A stretch of 7,521 nt of DNA, taken from CAYVQU01 sp964453155 (GTDB lineage Bacteria > Chloroflexota > Anaerolineae > Anaerolineales > UBA11858). Positions 1 to 6,198 of this stretch are shown here, in pieces. Position 1 is the stretch's first letter. Every line of letters begins with the position of its first letter. Where the stretch lies: the NCBI GenBank assembly GCA_964453155.1, contig CAYVQU010000227.1, positions 1-7,521 of the forward strand, written 5' to 3'. Made by a program: the position numbers and the translations under genes. The notes beneath the pieces are model-generated. The model saw only the letters and a list, made by a program, of their open reading frames with translations, did not search any database and was not told the origin of the DNA.

Positions 1-53
1 GTATTCATGCTGTTAATGTACACCCTTCACCACCATAATCGGCGAAGGTATTG

Positions 54-165
54 ACTCATGTTACGCAATTAGTATCCCTTCGACAGGCTCAGGACAGGCC
101 TGAGTAGCGATAGCTATCGAAGGGTGATTTTTCTAGCTTAATTTTCTGTCGTGCGTAACATGAGT
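54..165. repeat. MITE-like palindromic element with 14-bp terminal inverted repeats
   Basis: ACTCATGTTACGCA at 54-67 is exactly repeated in inverted form at 152-165. Inside lies a second, nested palindrome: CCCTTCGA (76-83) pairs with TCGAAGGG (117-124), and CTCAGG (88-93) pairs with CCTGAG (99-104). The right half also contains the 12-bp palindrome CGATAGCTATCG (108-119). No ORF lies inside. The flanks TATTG (left) and TAGTG (right) match at 4 of 5 positions, so a target duplication is only hinted at. The inner CCCTTCGACAGGCTCAGG-type sequence resembles, from memory, a dispersed palindromic repeat common in bacterial intergenic DNA. Mobility is inferred from structure only. Confidence 0.55.
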
Positions 166-177
166 TAGTGAAGTAAA

Positions 178-204
178 ATCCTATTCATCCTGAAAATCCT
201 GTTA
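178..204. repeat. three tandem 9-nt repeats (ATCCTNNNN)
   Basis: ATCCT occurs at 178, 187 and 196, giving three 9-nt units (ATCCTATTC, ATCCTGAAA, ATCCTGTTA). The array ends right at the ribosome binding site of the YjbQ-family gene, so it lies in that gene's leader. It looks like a short copy of a dispersed ATCCTG-type intergenic repeat. With three units it could also be chance in an AT-rich leader. Confidence 0.4.
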
Positions 205-212
205 GGAGATAT

Positions 213-635
213 ATGATGACCGTTCAAACTGCCTCCCTCCAACTCTCAACCCGCGGTAACGGCGAAATCCAAGAAATTACAACGGCCGTGGCGGAATTAA
301 TCCGTCAAACCGAGATCGAAACTGGTATCGTGACCGTATTTTGCCCCTCGGCAACCAGTGCCTTAACCACGATCGAATTCGAATCGGGTTGTGTCAGTGA
401 TTTGCAACGGCTGTTTGATGAAATTGCGGATCCCAACCGGCACTACGCTCACAACGCCCGGTGGGGAGATGGAAATGGCCATTCCCATGTCCGGGCCGCG
501 CTCTTAGGGCCCTCGCTGACCGTGCCATTTGTCGGTCAACGGCTCACACTGGGCACCTGGCAGCAGATTATTTATGTCGATTTTGACAATCGCTCTCGGC
601 AGCGGGAATTAGTAGTTCAAATTATGGGGGACTGA
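213..635 (+). CDS. YjbQ/UPF0047 family protein (secondary thiamine-phosphate synthase-like)
   Basis: This 140-residue protein has the usual length and full signature of the YjbQ/UPF0047 family, a small cytoplasmic single-domain fold. Visible motifs are PSATSALTTIE at 45-55, HYAHN at 77-81, DGNGHSH at 86-92, LLGPSLTVPF at 98-106 and GTWQQI at 114-119. The HxH pair (H90, H92) is the conserved polar site of the family. Some members show weak thiamine-phosphate synthase activity, but the physiological role is unsettled, so only the family is firm. In many relatives the first motif reads PHTTAA. Here Ser and Ala replace the His-Thr, which looks like a subfamily form rather than decay. The start at 213 has an AGGAG site at 204-208; a second ATG at 216 is possible. 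The gene stands alone and faces the AP2 gene tail to tail, with no sign of co-transcription with the Hdr genes. Confidence 0.88.
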   Translation: MMTVQTASLQLSTRGNGEIQEITTAVAELIRQTEIETGIVTVFCPSATSALTTIEFESGCVSDLQRLFDEIADPNRHYAHNARWGDGNGHSHVRAALLGPSLTVPFVGQRLTLGTWQQIIYVDFDNRSRQRELVVQIMGD

Positions 636-655
636 AAAAATTCGCTAAAGAATCC

Positions 656-690
656 AAAAACCCAGGAATATTCTCTTGCATTCCTGGGTT
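656..690 (-). terminator. intrinsic terminator of the AP2 gene (shared convergent hairpin)
   Basis: AACCCAGGAAT (659-669) and ATTCCTGGGTT (680-690) form a perfect 11-bp stem with a 10-nt loop. Read on the minus strand, the stem runs into five T residues (A tract 656-660 on the plus strand), fitting termination of the leftward AP2 gene that ends at 724. On the plus strand there is no T tract after the stem, so it would be a weaker stop for the YjbQ gene. Confidence 0.75.
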
Positions 691-723
691 CCTAGTAAAT
701 ATTCAGTTGAAGAAACAGGGATT

Positions 724-1227
724 TTAGCCTTCCGCTGAAGCTGGCTGCTCCGTATAGAACCCATACTTGCCATGATGGTGTTCCATTTTATTCCAGCGTT
801 CTAGGATTTCGGCTTCTTTTTCTTTGCGGAAATCAATGGCCGCATTGAGGGCTGCGAGTTGGTTGGGGTAATTGTGGAAATAAAAGTACTTGGTTTTTAC
901 TTTGCCGGGTTCCGGGGCATAGAAAACACCGTAGACTTCGTACTTTATTTTGCGATTACCCGACCACCGGTAAGTTTTCGAGATGCCATTATAACCAGTG
1001 GAGTTTTTGGGCATTGGTTTTGTGCGGAAAGGTAGTTTCTTGGGTGGTGGGTTTTTTACCAATACTTGGTCCCGGTAGCCAATTGCAGCTTCGCGGCTCT
1101 TTTTAGTGCCCCCATGTTTACTATCGCTGAAAAATTTGCGATGTTCCTTATCTCCCCCGTAATAGATGCGAACGTACCAGCCCACGGCCCGATCCGCGTC
1201 AATTCGAGAAATTCCGTGCATGTCCAT
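724..1227 (-). CDS. tandem AP2-domain DNA-binding protein
   Basis: This 167-residue protein is basic in its first two thirds and has no signal peptide or membrane segment. Two AP2/ERF-like repeats are visible. The first, about residues 5-56, has GIS, then WYVRI, a basic stretch, FFSDSKHGG, and an Ala-rich helix ending GYRDQVL. The second, about 79-142, has GYNGIS, YEVYGVFY, KYFYFHNY and the helix LAALNAAIDFRKE. This is the three-strand-plus-helix pattern of AP2 DNA-binding domains, which occur in bacteria and phages alone or joined to homing endonucleases. No HNH or other nuclease motif is seen, so a small DNA-binding regulator is more likely than a nuclease. AAGGT lies about 8 nt upstream of the start at 1227. 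The gene is divergent from the DUF1638 gene, with a 16-bp palindrome between them that is a natural site for autoregulation. The AP2 call is by pattern only. Confidence 0.68.
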   Translation of the reverse strand: MDMHGISRIDADRAVGWYVRIYYGGDKEHRKFFSDSKHGGTKKSREAAIGYRDQVLVKNPPPKKLPFRTKPMPKNSTGYNGISKTYRWSGNRKIKYEVYGVFYAPEPGKVKTKYFYFHNYPNQLAALNAAIDFRKEKEAEILERWNKMEHHHGKYGFYTEQPASAEG

Positions 1228-1272
1228 ATTTCTTACCTTCTTTGTAGTGTTTACTGGGAATTAAATTTTACC

Positions 1273-1288
1273 ATAGACAATTGTCTAT
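1273..1288. promoter_or_regulatory. perfect 16-bp palindrome, candidate operator
   Basis: ATAGACAATTGTCTAT is a perfect palindrome. With two extra bases looped out it extends outward to ACC and GGT on its two sides. It lies 46 bp upstream of the AP2 start on the minus strand, where a TAAAAT -10-like box follows it, and 25 bp upstream of the -35 box of the rightward promoter. The position between two divergent genes fits a dimeric repressor site. The binding protein is not known. Confidence 0.5.
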
Positions 1289-1312
1289 ATGGTAGTCGGC
1301 CCAATCTCAAAC

Positions 1313-1342
1313 TTGCATACTTACCCCTAGCGGCGTTATAAT
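1313..1342 (+). promoter_or_regulatory. sigma70-type promoter reading toward the DUF1638 gene
   Basis: TTGCAT (1313-1318) and a consensus TATAAT (1337-1342) are separated by 18 nt. The predicted start of transcription, near 1349, would give a leader of about 137 nt before the start codon at 1486, or a short RNA ending at the terminator at 1427-1473. Confidence 0.6.
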
Positions 1343-1426
1343 TGCGAAAATTCAACCTTCACTGCTGTCATCTTCGAGGCCAGAGCCTGGTGTTATTACG
1401 AATATCGTATTTTCTTTTATATCTCC

Positions 1427-1473
1427 AAACCGTCAAAGAGTAACTGCTCGAACTCTTTTGGCGGTTTTTTCTT
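1427..1473 (+). terminator. intrinsic terminator just upstream of the DUF1638 start codon
   Basis: AAACCGTCAAAGAGT (1427-1441) pairs with ACTCTTTTGGCGGTTT (1452-1467), with one bulged T and one G-U pair around a 10-nt loop. Six T residues (1465-1470) and CTT follow. This is a textbook rho-independent terminator in the plus direction. It lies between a good promoter and a start codon 13 nt downstream, so it either ends a short RNA of about 120 nt or acts as an attenuator. I found no convincing antiterminator pairing in 1349-1426. Confidence 0.78.
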
Positions 1474-1485
1474 ATCGGCTAAATC

Positions 1486-2220
1486 ATGTCAAAAATGTCT
1501 CAAAAAGTATTACCGGTAGTGGTGATTGCTTGCCAAGTATTTGAATCATTATTGGAGAAATTCTTACCCCCGCAGGCCGCGAATCAGGTCACATTTCTTG
1601 ATTATGGTCTCCATACCCTCCCCAAAAATCTGACTACAGAACTCCAAACGGTTATCGATGCAGTTGAAACCCCCAGCTTGATCGTATTGGGTTATGGTTT
1701 ATGTGGTAACGGCCTGAAGGGCATTCAGGCGCGTCAGCACACCTTGCTGGTGCCCAAAACCGACGATTGTATCGCCATTTTGTTAGGATCTTACGCAGCC
1801 TACCAAGAAATATTCACCTCCGAACCCGGCACTTATTACCTCACCAAAGGTTGGTTAGAATCAGGCAGTAACCCCCTTTCAGAGTATCACGAATACGTCG
1901 AAAAATATGGCCAGTCCAAGGCCGATCTGGTCATGGACATGCAATATCAGCACTACACCCGCCTGATGTTCGTCGCCCACGATCCGGCTGAATTCGACTA
2001 TTATCGCGGCCAGGTTACTGAAATTGCCCAATTCTGCGAACGCTGGGGCATGCGTTATGAGGAACGCCTGGGTGATGATCGCTATATTCGCGATTTAGTT
2101 GATTTAATTTCCCTCCATCAAAATCAAGGGTTGGCCGCCCTCCCCAAATTATTGGCCGATAAGTTTATTCTCATCCCCCCGACGAATGAGATCGAACAAA
2201 ATATGTTTATGCATATGTAG
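1486..2220 (+). CDS. DUF1638 family protein
   Basis: This 244-residue soluble protein matches the DUF1638 family in length and motifs: IACQVFE near 14-20, the Cys/Gly-rich LGYGLCGNGLKGI at about 68-80, DDCIAILLGS at about 93-102, and a tyrosine-rich second half. Conserved Cys residues in the GLCGNG and DDC motifs suggest metal or cofactor handling, but no reaction has been shown. From memory, relatives are often encoded beside corrinoid-dependent methyltransferase genes, and here the nearest metabolic genes encode an HdrA/MvhD electron-transfer module. No Shine-Dalgarno site is visible before ATG 1486, because the 15 bases upstream follow directly from a terminator U tract. A later Met (M4) is also possible but has no better site. 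Transcription probably begins near 1349 and stops at the hairpin directly after the stop codon, so the gene may form its own unit apart from the CBS-hdrA-mvhD set. Confidence 0.8.
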   Translation: MSKMSQKVLPVVVIACQVFESLLEKFLPPQAANQVTFLDYGLHTLPKNLTTELQTVIDAVETPSLIVLGYGLCGNGLKGIQARQHTLLVPKTDDCIAILLGSYAAYQEIFTSEPGTYYLTKGWLESGSNPLSEYHEYVEKYGQSKADLVMDMQYQHYTRLMFVAHDPAEFDYYRGQVTEIAQFCERWGMRYEERLGDDRYIRDLVDLISLHQNQGLAALPKLLADKFILIPPTNEIEQNMFMHM

Positions 2221-2222
2221 GT

Positions 2223-2254
2223 ATTTGGGAACGATCCCCCGATCGTTCCCAAAT
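2223..2254. terminator. perfect 14-bp hairpin after the DUF1638 gene
   Basis: ATTTGGGAACGATC (2223-2236) pairs perfectly with GATCGTTCCCAAAT (2241-2254) around a CCCC loop, starting 3 nt after the stop codon. The following sequence, GTCTTATTAC, is only weakly T-rich. It may be a terminator of modest strength, or a 3'-end stabilising structure with partial read-through into the CBS gene. Confidence 0.6.
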
Positions 2255-2344
2255 GTCTTATTACATATTCTGCACCGAACTTGTGATGAATGACATATTA
2301 TCGCAATCGGATAAATAAAGTTTAATTTCCTCCAGGAGAAACGT

Positions 2345-2995
2345 ATGCTTGTTCGCGACCGAATGACACCCGATCCCATTTGTGGCACCCCAGATATGCC
2401 CGTAACCGACATCCAGGAGATGATGCGGGAAAAGAAGTTCCGCCATCTACCGATTATTGATGAAGCCGGTAATCTCGCGGGTCTTGTCACCCAGCGTTCT
2501 TTGCTGCGGGCCTTACCTTCGGACGTGACCGGGTTCAGCCGCTTTGAGATCAGCTACATTCTGGGAAAAATCACGGCCAAAGATGTGATGACCAAGCATG
2601 TGATCACCATTGGCGAAGATATTGCCATCGAAGAAGCCGCCCGCATCATGGCCGACCATAAAATTGGCTGCCTGCCAGTTTGCAGCGGCGAAAAAATGGT
2701 CGGAATCATCACCGATAACGATCTGTTTGCCATCATGGTGGATTTGATGGGTGGTCGGCGGACGGGGATTCGCTTAACCATCTTGCAGCCCGATCGCGCT
2801 GGTGAGATGGCCCGTTTAACGACCGCGATTGCGAACGAAGACGGCTTCTTATCCGTTATTCTGGGATACCCCGGCAATGAAGATGCCACCTGGATTTCGG
2901 TTTGCAAAGTTAACAATCTCCCCGTAGAGAAATTAACTGCAATTATTGAGAATTTAGCGGATACCCAACTTTTGGATATTCGCGTCACGACATAG
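2345..2995 (+). CDS. CBS-CBS-ACT ligand-sensing protein (AcuB-like)
   Basis: This 216-residue cytoplasmic protein has a tandem CBS pair (a Bateman module) and a C-terminal ACT domain. CBS1 is about 4-55, with VRDRMTPDPI, FRHLPIID and LAGLVTQRSLLRA. CBS2 is about 77-133, with AKDVMTKHVITI, IGCLPV and MVGIITDNDLFA. The ACT-like region, about 142-215, begins IRLTILQPDRAGEMARLTTAI. CBS pairs usually bind adenine nucleotides, and ACT domains bind amino acids or similar small ligands. AcuB-type proteins share this architecture. No catalytic domain is present, so a regulatory or sensor role is inferred. The start at 2345 has a strong AGGAGA at 2334-2339. The gene lies 83 bp upstream of the HdrA-like gene on the same strand with no strong terminator between, so it probably senses energy state or a metabolite for the Hdr module. 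The ligand cannot be read from sequence. Confidence 0.85.
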   Translation: MLVRDRMTPDPICGTPDMPVTDIQEMMREKKFRHLPIIDEAGNLAGLVTQRSLLRALPSDVTGFSRFEISYILGKITAKDVMTKHVITIGEDIAIEEAARIMADHKIGCLPVCSGEKMVGIITDNDLFAIMVDLMGGRRTGIRLTILQPDRAGEMARLTTAIANEDGFLSVILGYPGNEDATWISVCKVNNLPVEKLTAIIENLADTQLLDIRVTT

Positions 2996-3036
2996 TCTGC
3001 ATCCAAAAACAAATATCGGTAGCATTGGTGGATGCC

Positions 3037-3065
3037 GTTTTTGCGGTCAACTACAACCGCAAAAC
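3037..3065 (+). promoter_or_regulatory. hairpin in the CBS-hdrA gap
   Basis: TTTTGCGGT (3039-3047) pairs with ACCGCAAAA (3056-3064) around an 8-nt loop, and one bulged T lets the stem add a G-C pair (3037/3065). It ends 5 nt before the ribosome binding site of the HdrA-like gene (GAGGT, 3070-3074). There is no T tract behind it, so it is more likely an mRNA processing or stability element than a terminator. Confidence 0.45.
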
Positions 3066-3078
3066 TTAAGAGGTAGAT

Positions 3079-6000
3079 ATGGTGATTGAACGTCCGAACC
3101 CCGATGGAGCAGTGATGGTGGTCGGTGGCGGAATTGGGGGGATGCGCGCCGCACTCGATTTAGCCGAAGCCGGTCTCAAAGTTTATCTGGTCGAAAAGGA
3201 CCCTGGTTTGGGGGGACGTGTGGCCCAATTAGGTTATATGTTCCCGACCCATGACTGTGTGTTGTGCCGCGGCACCTCCGATCATGGCTATGGCTGTACC
3301 CGCCCGGCGATTTCTCCCGCTTTCATCGAGACGAACCAGCACCCCAATCTCAATGTCATGACCCGCACCGAAATTATGGATGCGGACGGGATGGCTGGTG
3401 ATTTTACGGTTAAATTACGTCACCATCCCCGCCACGTAGTCGTTGATAAATGCACCAACTGTGGTCTCTGTGCCGCGGTATGTCCTCGCCGCCTGCCCTC
3501 CGAGATGCAGGAATCCCTGGTTACTCGCAATGCCATCCACAAGAGTGCCCCGCGCGCTTTGCCGAACGCCTACTACGTCGACAAGGGCGATGACTGCCCT
3601 GACTGCCGCCGCTGCGAAGAGATATGTCCGACCAAGGCCGTCGATCTCGACGAAGATATCTGGGATGAAGAACTCAACGTCTCGGCTATCATCCTGGCGT
3701 TAGGGTATCAACTCTCCGACGCCAGTGAACTCGAAGAATATGGCTACGGCCGCTATCCCAATGTGCTCCATTCGATGCAGTATGAGCGCTATGTCAGCCG
3801 CTCGGGCCCAACTGAAGGCATGGTCCTACGACCATCAGACAATAAACCGCCCCAACGAGTAGCCTGGCTCCAATGTATCGGCTCCCGTGATCAGGATCAT
3901 CCCTACTGCTCCTCGATTTGTTGTATGTATGCGACTAAAGAGGCCGTCCTAACCAAGCAGCGCCTCGGCGATGAGGCTCACTGCCAGATCTTCATGATGG
4001 ATGAACGGGCCTTCAACAAGGAATTCAACGCCTATTTCCACCAATCGACGGCCGAATATGGGGTCGAATACACCCGCTGCCGGATTTCGGATATCAAGGA
4101 AGACGCCCAGACCAACGACCTGATCGTCCAATATTTGGAACCCAACGGCGATCTCAAAGAGGCCCGGTTTGATATGGTCGTCCTCTCCGTGGGTGTTCGC
4201 CCGCCGGGTGGGGCCCAATATCTTTCTGAGAAATTGGGTTTTGAACTCAACGAATACGGTTTCTGCGAGACCGATAAATTTAACCCCCTCGAAACCAGTA
4301 AACCAGGCATTTACGTCGCGGGTGCTTTCGCCACTCCCAAAGAAATCGCTGAAACCATCATCGACGCGGCTGGTGCGGCCGGAGATGTTATGCGGCTCTT
4401 CAACGAGCAGCTGGGCGCCCTCCCCACCACGAAGGAATACCCCTTTATTTCTGCCGGCGATTTCCCGCCTGAAATTGACGTCGCTGGGCAAGACCCGCGC
4501 GTTGGGGTTTTCGTCTGTCGTTGCCATCCCTCGATTGATGGGACGGTGGATGTCGATCAGGTTGTCTCGCAGGCGAAAAACTATTCGAACGTGGTTCACA
4601 CCGAAGATGTGGGGTATGGCTGTTTCCCTGAAGGGATCGACCTCATCAAATCGGCAGTGACCACCCATAATCTGAATCGGGTCGTGGTTGCTGGCTGTTC
4701 GCACCGCACCCATGAATCCTTATTCCAGCGCACGGTCCGCGAAATCGGTTTGAATCCCTACCTGATGGAAATGACCAATATTCGCGAGTTCTGCGCCTGG
4801 GTCCACCCCGATCAACCTGAACTTGCTACCCGCAAAGCGACCGAGATGGTCCGCATCGCGACCGAACGGGCCAACCTGCTCGAACCGGTCTACAAAGCCG
4901 AGATTATCCCCGAAAAACGGGCCCTGATCGTCGGCGGCGGCATCTCCGGGATGAGCGCGGCCCTGGCAATTGCCGATGCCGGTTTCGAAGTCGTCATCGT
5001 AGAGCGCTCCGATGCCCTGGGTGGCAATCTGCACAATATTAACTACGTAGTTGAAGGGTTCAACCCTCAACGCCTGCTGCGGGATCTGATCAACCGCATC
5101 GTGGCCGACAACCGTATCACCGTCCATACCCGCACCGATCTGCTTGAGCACAACGGCCATATCGGTAATTACGAATCGGTTTTGCGCCGCCGCGATGGTT
5201 CCGAACGAACAATCCAACACGGCGTCACGATTGTGGCTATCGGCGGCCGCGAATCCCGCGGGACGAAGTATCTCCAGGGGCAGCACCCCAAGGTGGTCAC
5301 CCAATTGGAGTTGGAAGACACCATCGCTCACCGCCCCAACGAAATTGCCGAACTCAAAGACGTGGTAATGATCCAATGTGTCCGGCCTGAGGGCGTGGAG
5401 GTGGATTACTGCTCCCGTATTTGCTGCACCAACACGATCAAAAATGCCATGCGGATCAAGGTGGCCAATCCCGATTGTAAAGTGACCGTGCTCTACAAAG
5501 ATATCATCACCTACGGGTTCCGAGAGGAATACTACACCGAGGCCCGCCGTCGGGGAGTAATTTTCGTCCGCTATGATGAAGATAATGAACCCATCACCGA
5601 AAGCATGAACGGCGATATTCGGGTTCGGGTGCAAGAACCGATGTTGGGCCGAGAGATGACCTTCAACCCCGATCTGGTCGTCTTGAGTACGGCCGTGGTC
5701 CCCGCCGCGGGATCGGATGCCCTCTCCAAAATCCTGAAAGTGCCGCTCTCGAGCGAAGGTTTCTTCCTTGAAGCCCACATCAAGATGCGCCCGATGGACT
5801 TTATGGAAGAAGGTATTTTCATTTGCGGCATGGCCCATTACCCGAAATTCATCGAAGAGAGCATCAGCCATGCTCTGGCCACCGCTGCCCGAGCGATCAC
5901 CCTACTTTCGAAAGAACCCCTCCATGTTGGTGGCACCATCGCCGTCGTCGATCAGGATAAATGTGTCGGCTGTCTGACCTGCGCCCGGACCTGTCCGTTT

Positions 6001-6198
6001 GAAATCCCGGTGATCGATGAAGGCAAAATGGGGGTGGGTGCCATCGTGGGCGCGGCCCATATTGATGCCACTTTGTGTCACGGCTGCGGTACCTGCACGG
6101 CTGAATGCCCCGCCGTTGCCATTCAACTCATCAACTATTCTGACCAACAAGTCATGGTCCCCGATGCCCATGTCCTGGGAAGCTGGATTGAAGCATGA
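3079..6198 (+). CDS. HdrA-like double-FAD, multi-[4Fe-4S] electron-transfer protein
   Basis: This 1039-residue soluble protein is far longer than ordinary HdrA because it has two FAD modules. Module 1 (about 11-450) has GGGIGG at 16-21, FPTHDC at 55-60, C63 and C73, an inserted ferredoxin unit (C125/128/131/135 and C173/176/179/183), and LQCIGSR with YCSSICC at 264-282. The HdrA N-domain type (about 472-600) follows, with C480, C482, C515 and AGCSHRTHE at 538-546. Module 2 (about 613-945) has GGGISG at 619-624, IQC at 765-767 and YCSRICC at 777-783. A C-terminal ferredoxin closes it (C962/965/968/972 and C1000/1003/1006/1010). HdrA proteins pass or split electron pairs at FAD in heterodisulfide-reductase and related complexes. 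Double-length forms resemble BamE of benzoyl-CoA reductase complexes. GAGGT precedes the start. The gene overlaps the MvhD-type gene by 4 bp. With no hdrB or hdrC nearby, the acceptor is unknown. Domain calls are strong; bifurcation is inferred. Confidence 0.92.
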   Translation: MVIERPNPDGAVMVVGGGIGGMRAALDLAEAGLKVYLVEKDPGLGGRVAQLGYMFPTHDCVLCRGTSDHGYGCTRPAISPAFIETNQHPNLNVMTRTEIMDADGMAGDFTVKLRHHPRHVVVDKCTNCGLCAAVCPRRLPSEMQESLVTRNAIHKSAPRALPNAYYVDKGDDCPDCRRCEEICPTKAVDLDEDIWDEELNVSAIILALGYQLSDASELEEYGYGRYPNVLHSMQYERYVSRSGPTEGMVLRPSDNKPPQRVAWLQCIGSRDQDHPYCSSICCMYATKEAVLTKQRLGDEAHCQIFMMDERAFNKEFNAYFHQSTAEYGVEYTRCRISDIKEDAQTNDLIVQYLEPNGDLKEARFDMVVLSVGVRPPGGAQYLSEKLGFELNEYGFCETDKFNPLETSKPGIYVAGAFATPKEIAETIIDAAGAAGDVMRLFNEQLGALPTTKEYPFISAGDFPPEIDVAGQDPRVGVFVCRCHPSIDGTVDVDQVVSQAKNYSNVVHTEDVGYGCFPEGIDLIKSAVTTHNLNRVVVAGCSHRTHESLFQRTVREIGLNPYLMEMTNIREFCAWVHPDQPELATRKATEMVRIATERANLLEPVYKAEIIPEKRALIVGGGISGMSAALAIADAGFEVVIVERSDALGGNLHNINYVVEGFNPQRLLRDLINRIVADNRITVHTRTDLLEHNGHIGNYESVLRRRDGSERTIQHGVTIVAIGGRESRGTKYLQGQHPKVVTQLELEDTIAHRPNEIAELKDVVMIQCVRPEGVEVDYCSRICCTNTIKNAMRIKVANPDCKVTVLYKDIITYGFREEYYTEARRRGVIFVRYDEDNEPITESMNGDIRVRVQEPMLGREMTFNPDLVVLSTAVVPAAGSDALSKILKVPLSSEGFFLEAHIKMRPMDFMEEGIFICGMAHYPKFIEESISHALATAARAITLLSKEPLHVGGTIAVVDQDKCVGCLTCARTCPFEIPVIDEGKMGVGAIVGAAHIDATLCHGCGTCTAECPAVAIQLINYSDQQVMVPDAHVLGSWIEA

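Noticed and set aside
21..48. Short inverted repeat CCTTC/GAAGG at the left edge as a terminator
   Set aside because: Only five pairs, with no T tract and no upstream gene visible to terminate.
1..212. CRISPR array
   Set aside because: The repeats here are palindromic or 9 nt long, with no regular spacer-repeat pattern, and no cas-like gene is in the window.
1066..1341. Plus-strand ORF of 91 codons across the AP2 start
   Set aside because: It lies opposite the AP2 gene for most of its length and then runs through the promoter and palindrome; the translation has no recognisable domain and there is no ribosome binding site.
1349..1470. tRNA, 6S RNA, SRP RNA or known riboswitch in the DUF1638 leader
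   Set aside because: No T-loop GGTTCGA motif, no SRP GGAAG tetraloop region and no known riboswitch core could be seen; kept only as an unassigned leader or small RNA.
2281..2317. Possible promoter for the CBS gene (ATGACA with TAAATA, 16-nt spacing)
   Set aside because: Both boxes are weak and better spacings are lacking; a promoter is likely somewhere in 2255-2330, but I cannot place it.
2149..3012. Minus-strand ORFs over the CBS gene and its leader
   Set aside because: They are antisense to clear CBS/ACT codons and contain the hairpin at 2223-2254; no family pattern is visible.
3949..4713. Minus-strand ORF of 254 codons inside the HdrA-like gene
   Set aside because: Same reason: antisense of a strongly conserved domain, no motif, no start signals.
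4720..5871. Minus-strand ORF of 383 codons inside the HdrA-like gene
   Set aside because: It is the antisense of conserved FAD-module codons; the long open frame follows from codon bias of the real gene, and its translation shows no family motif.
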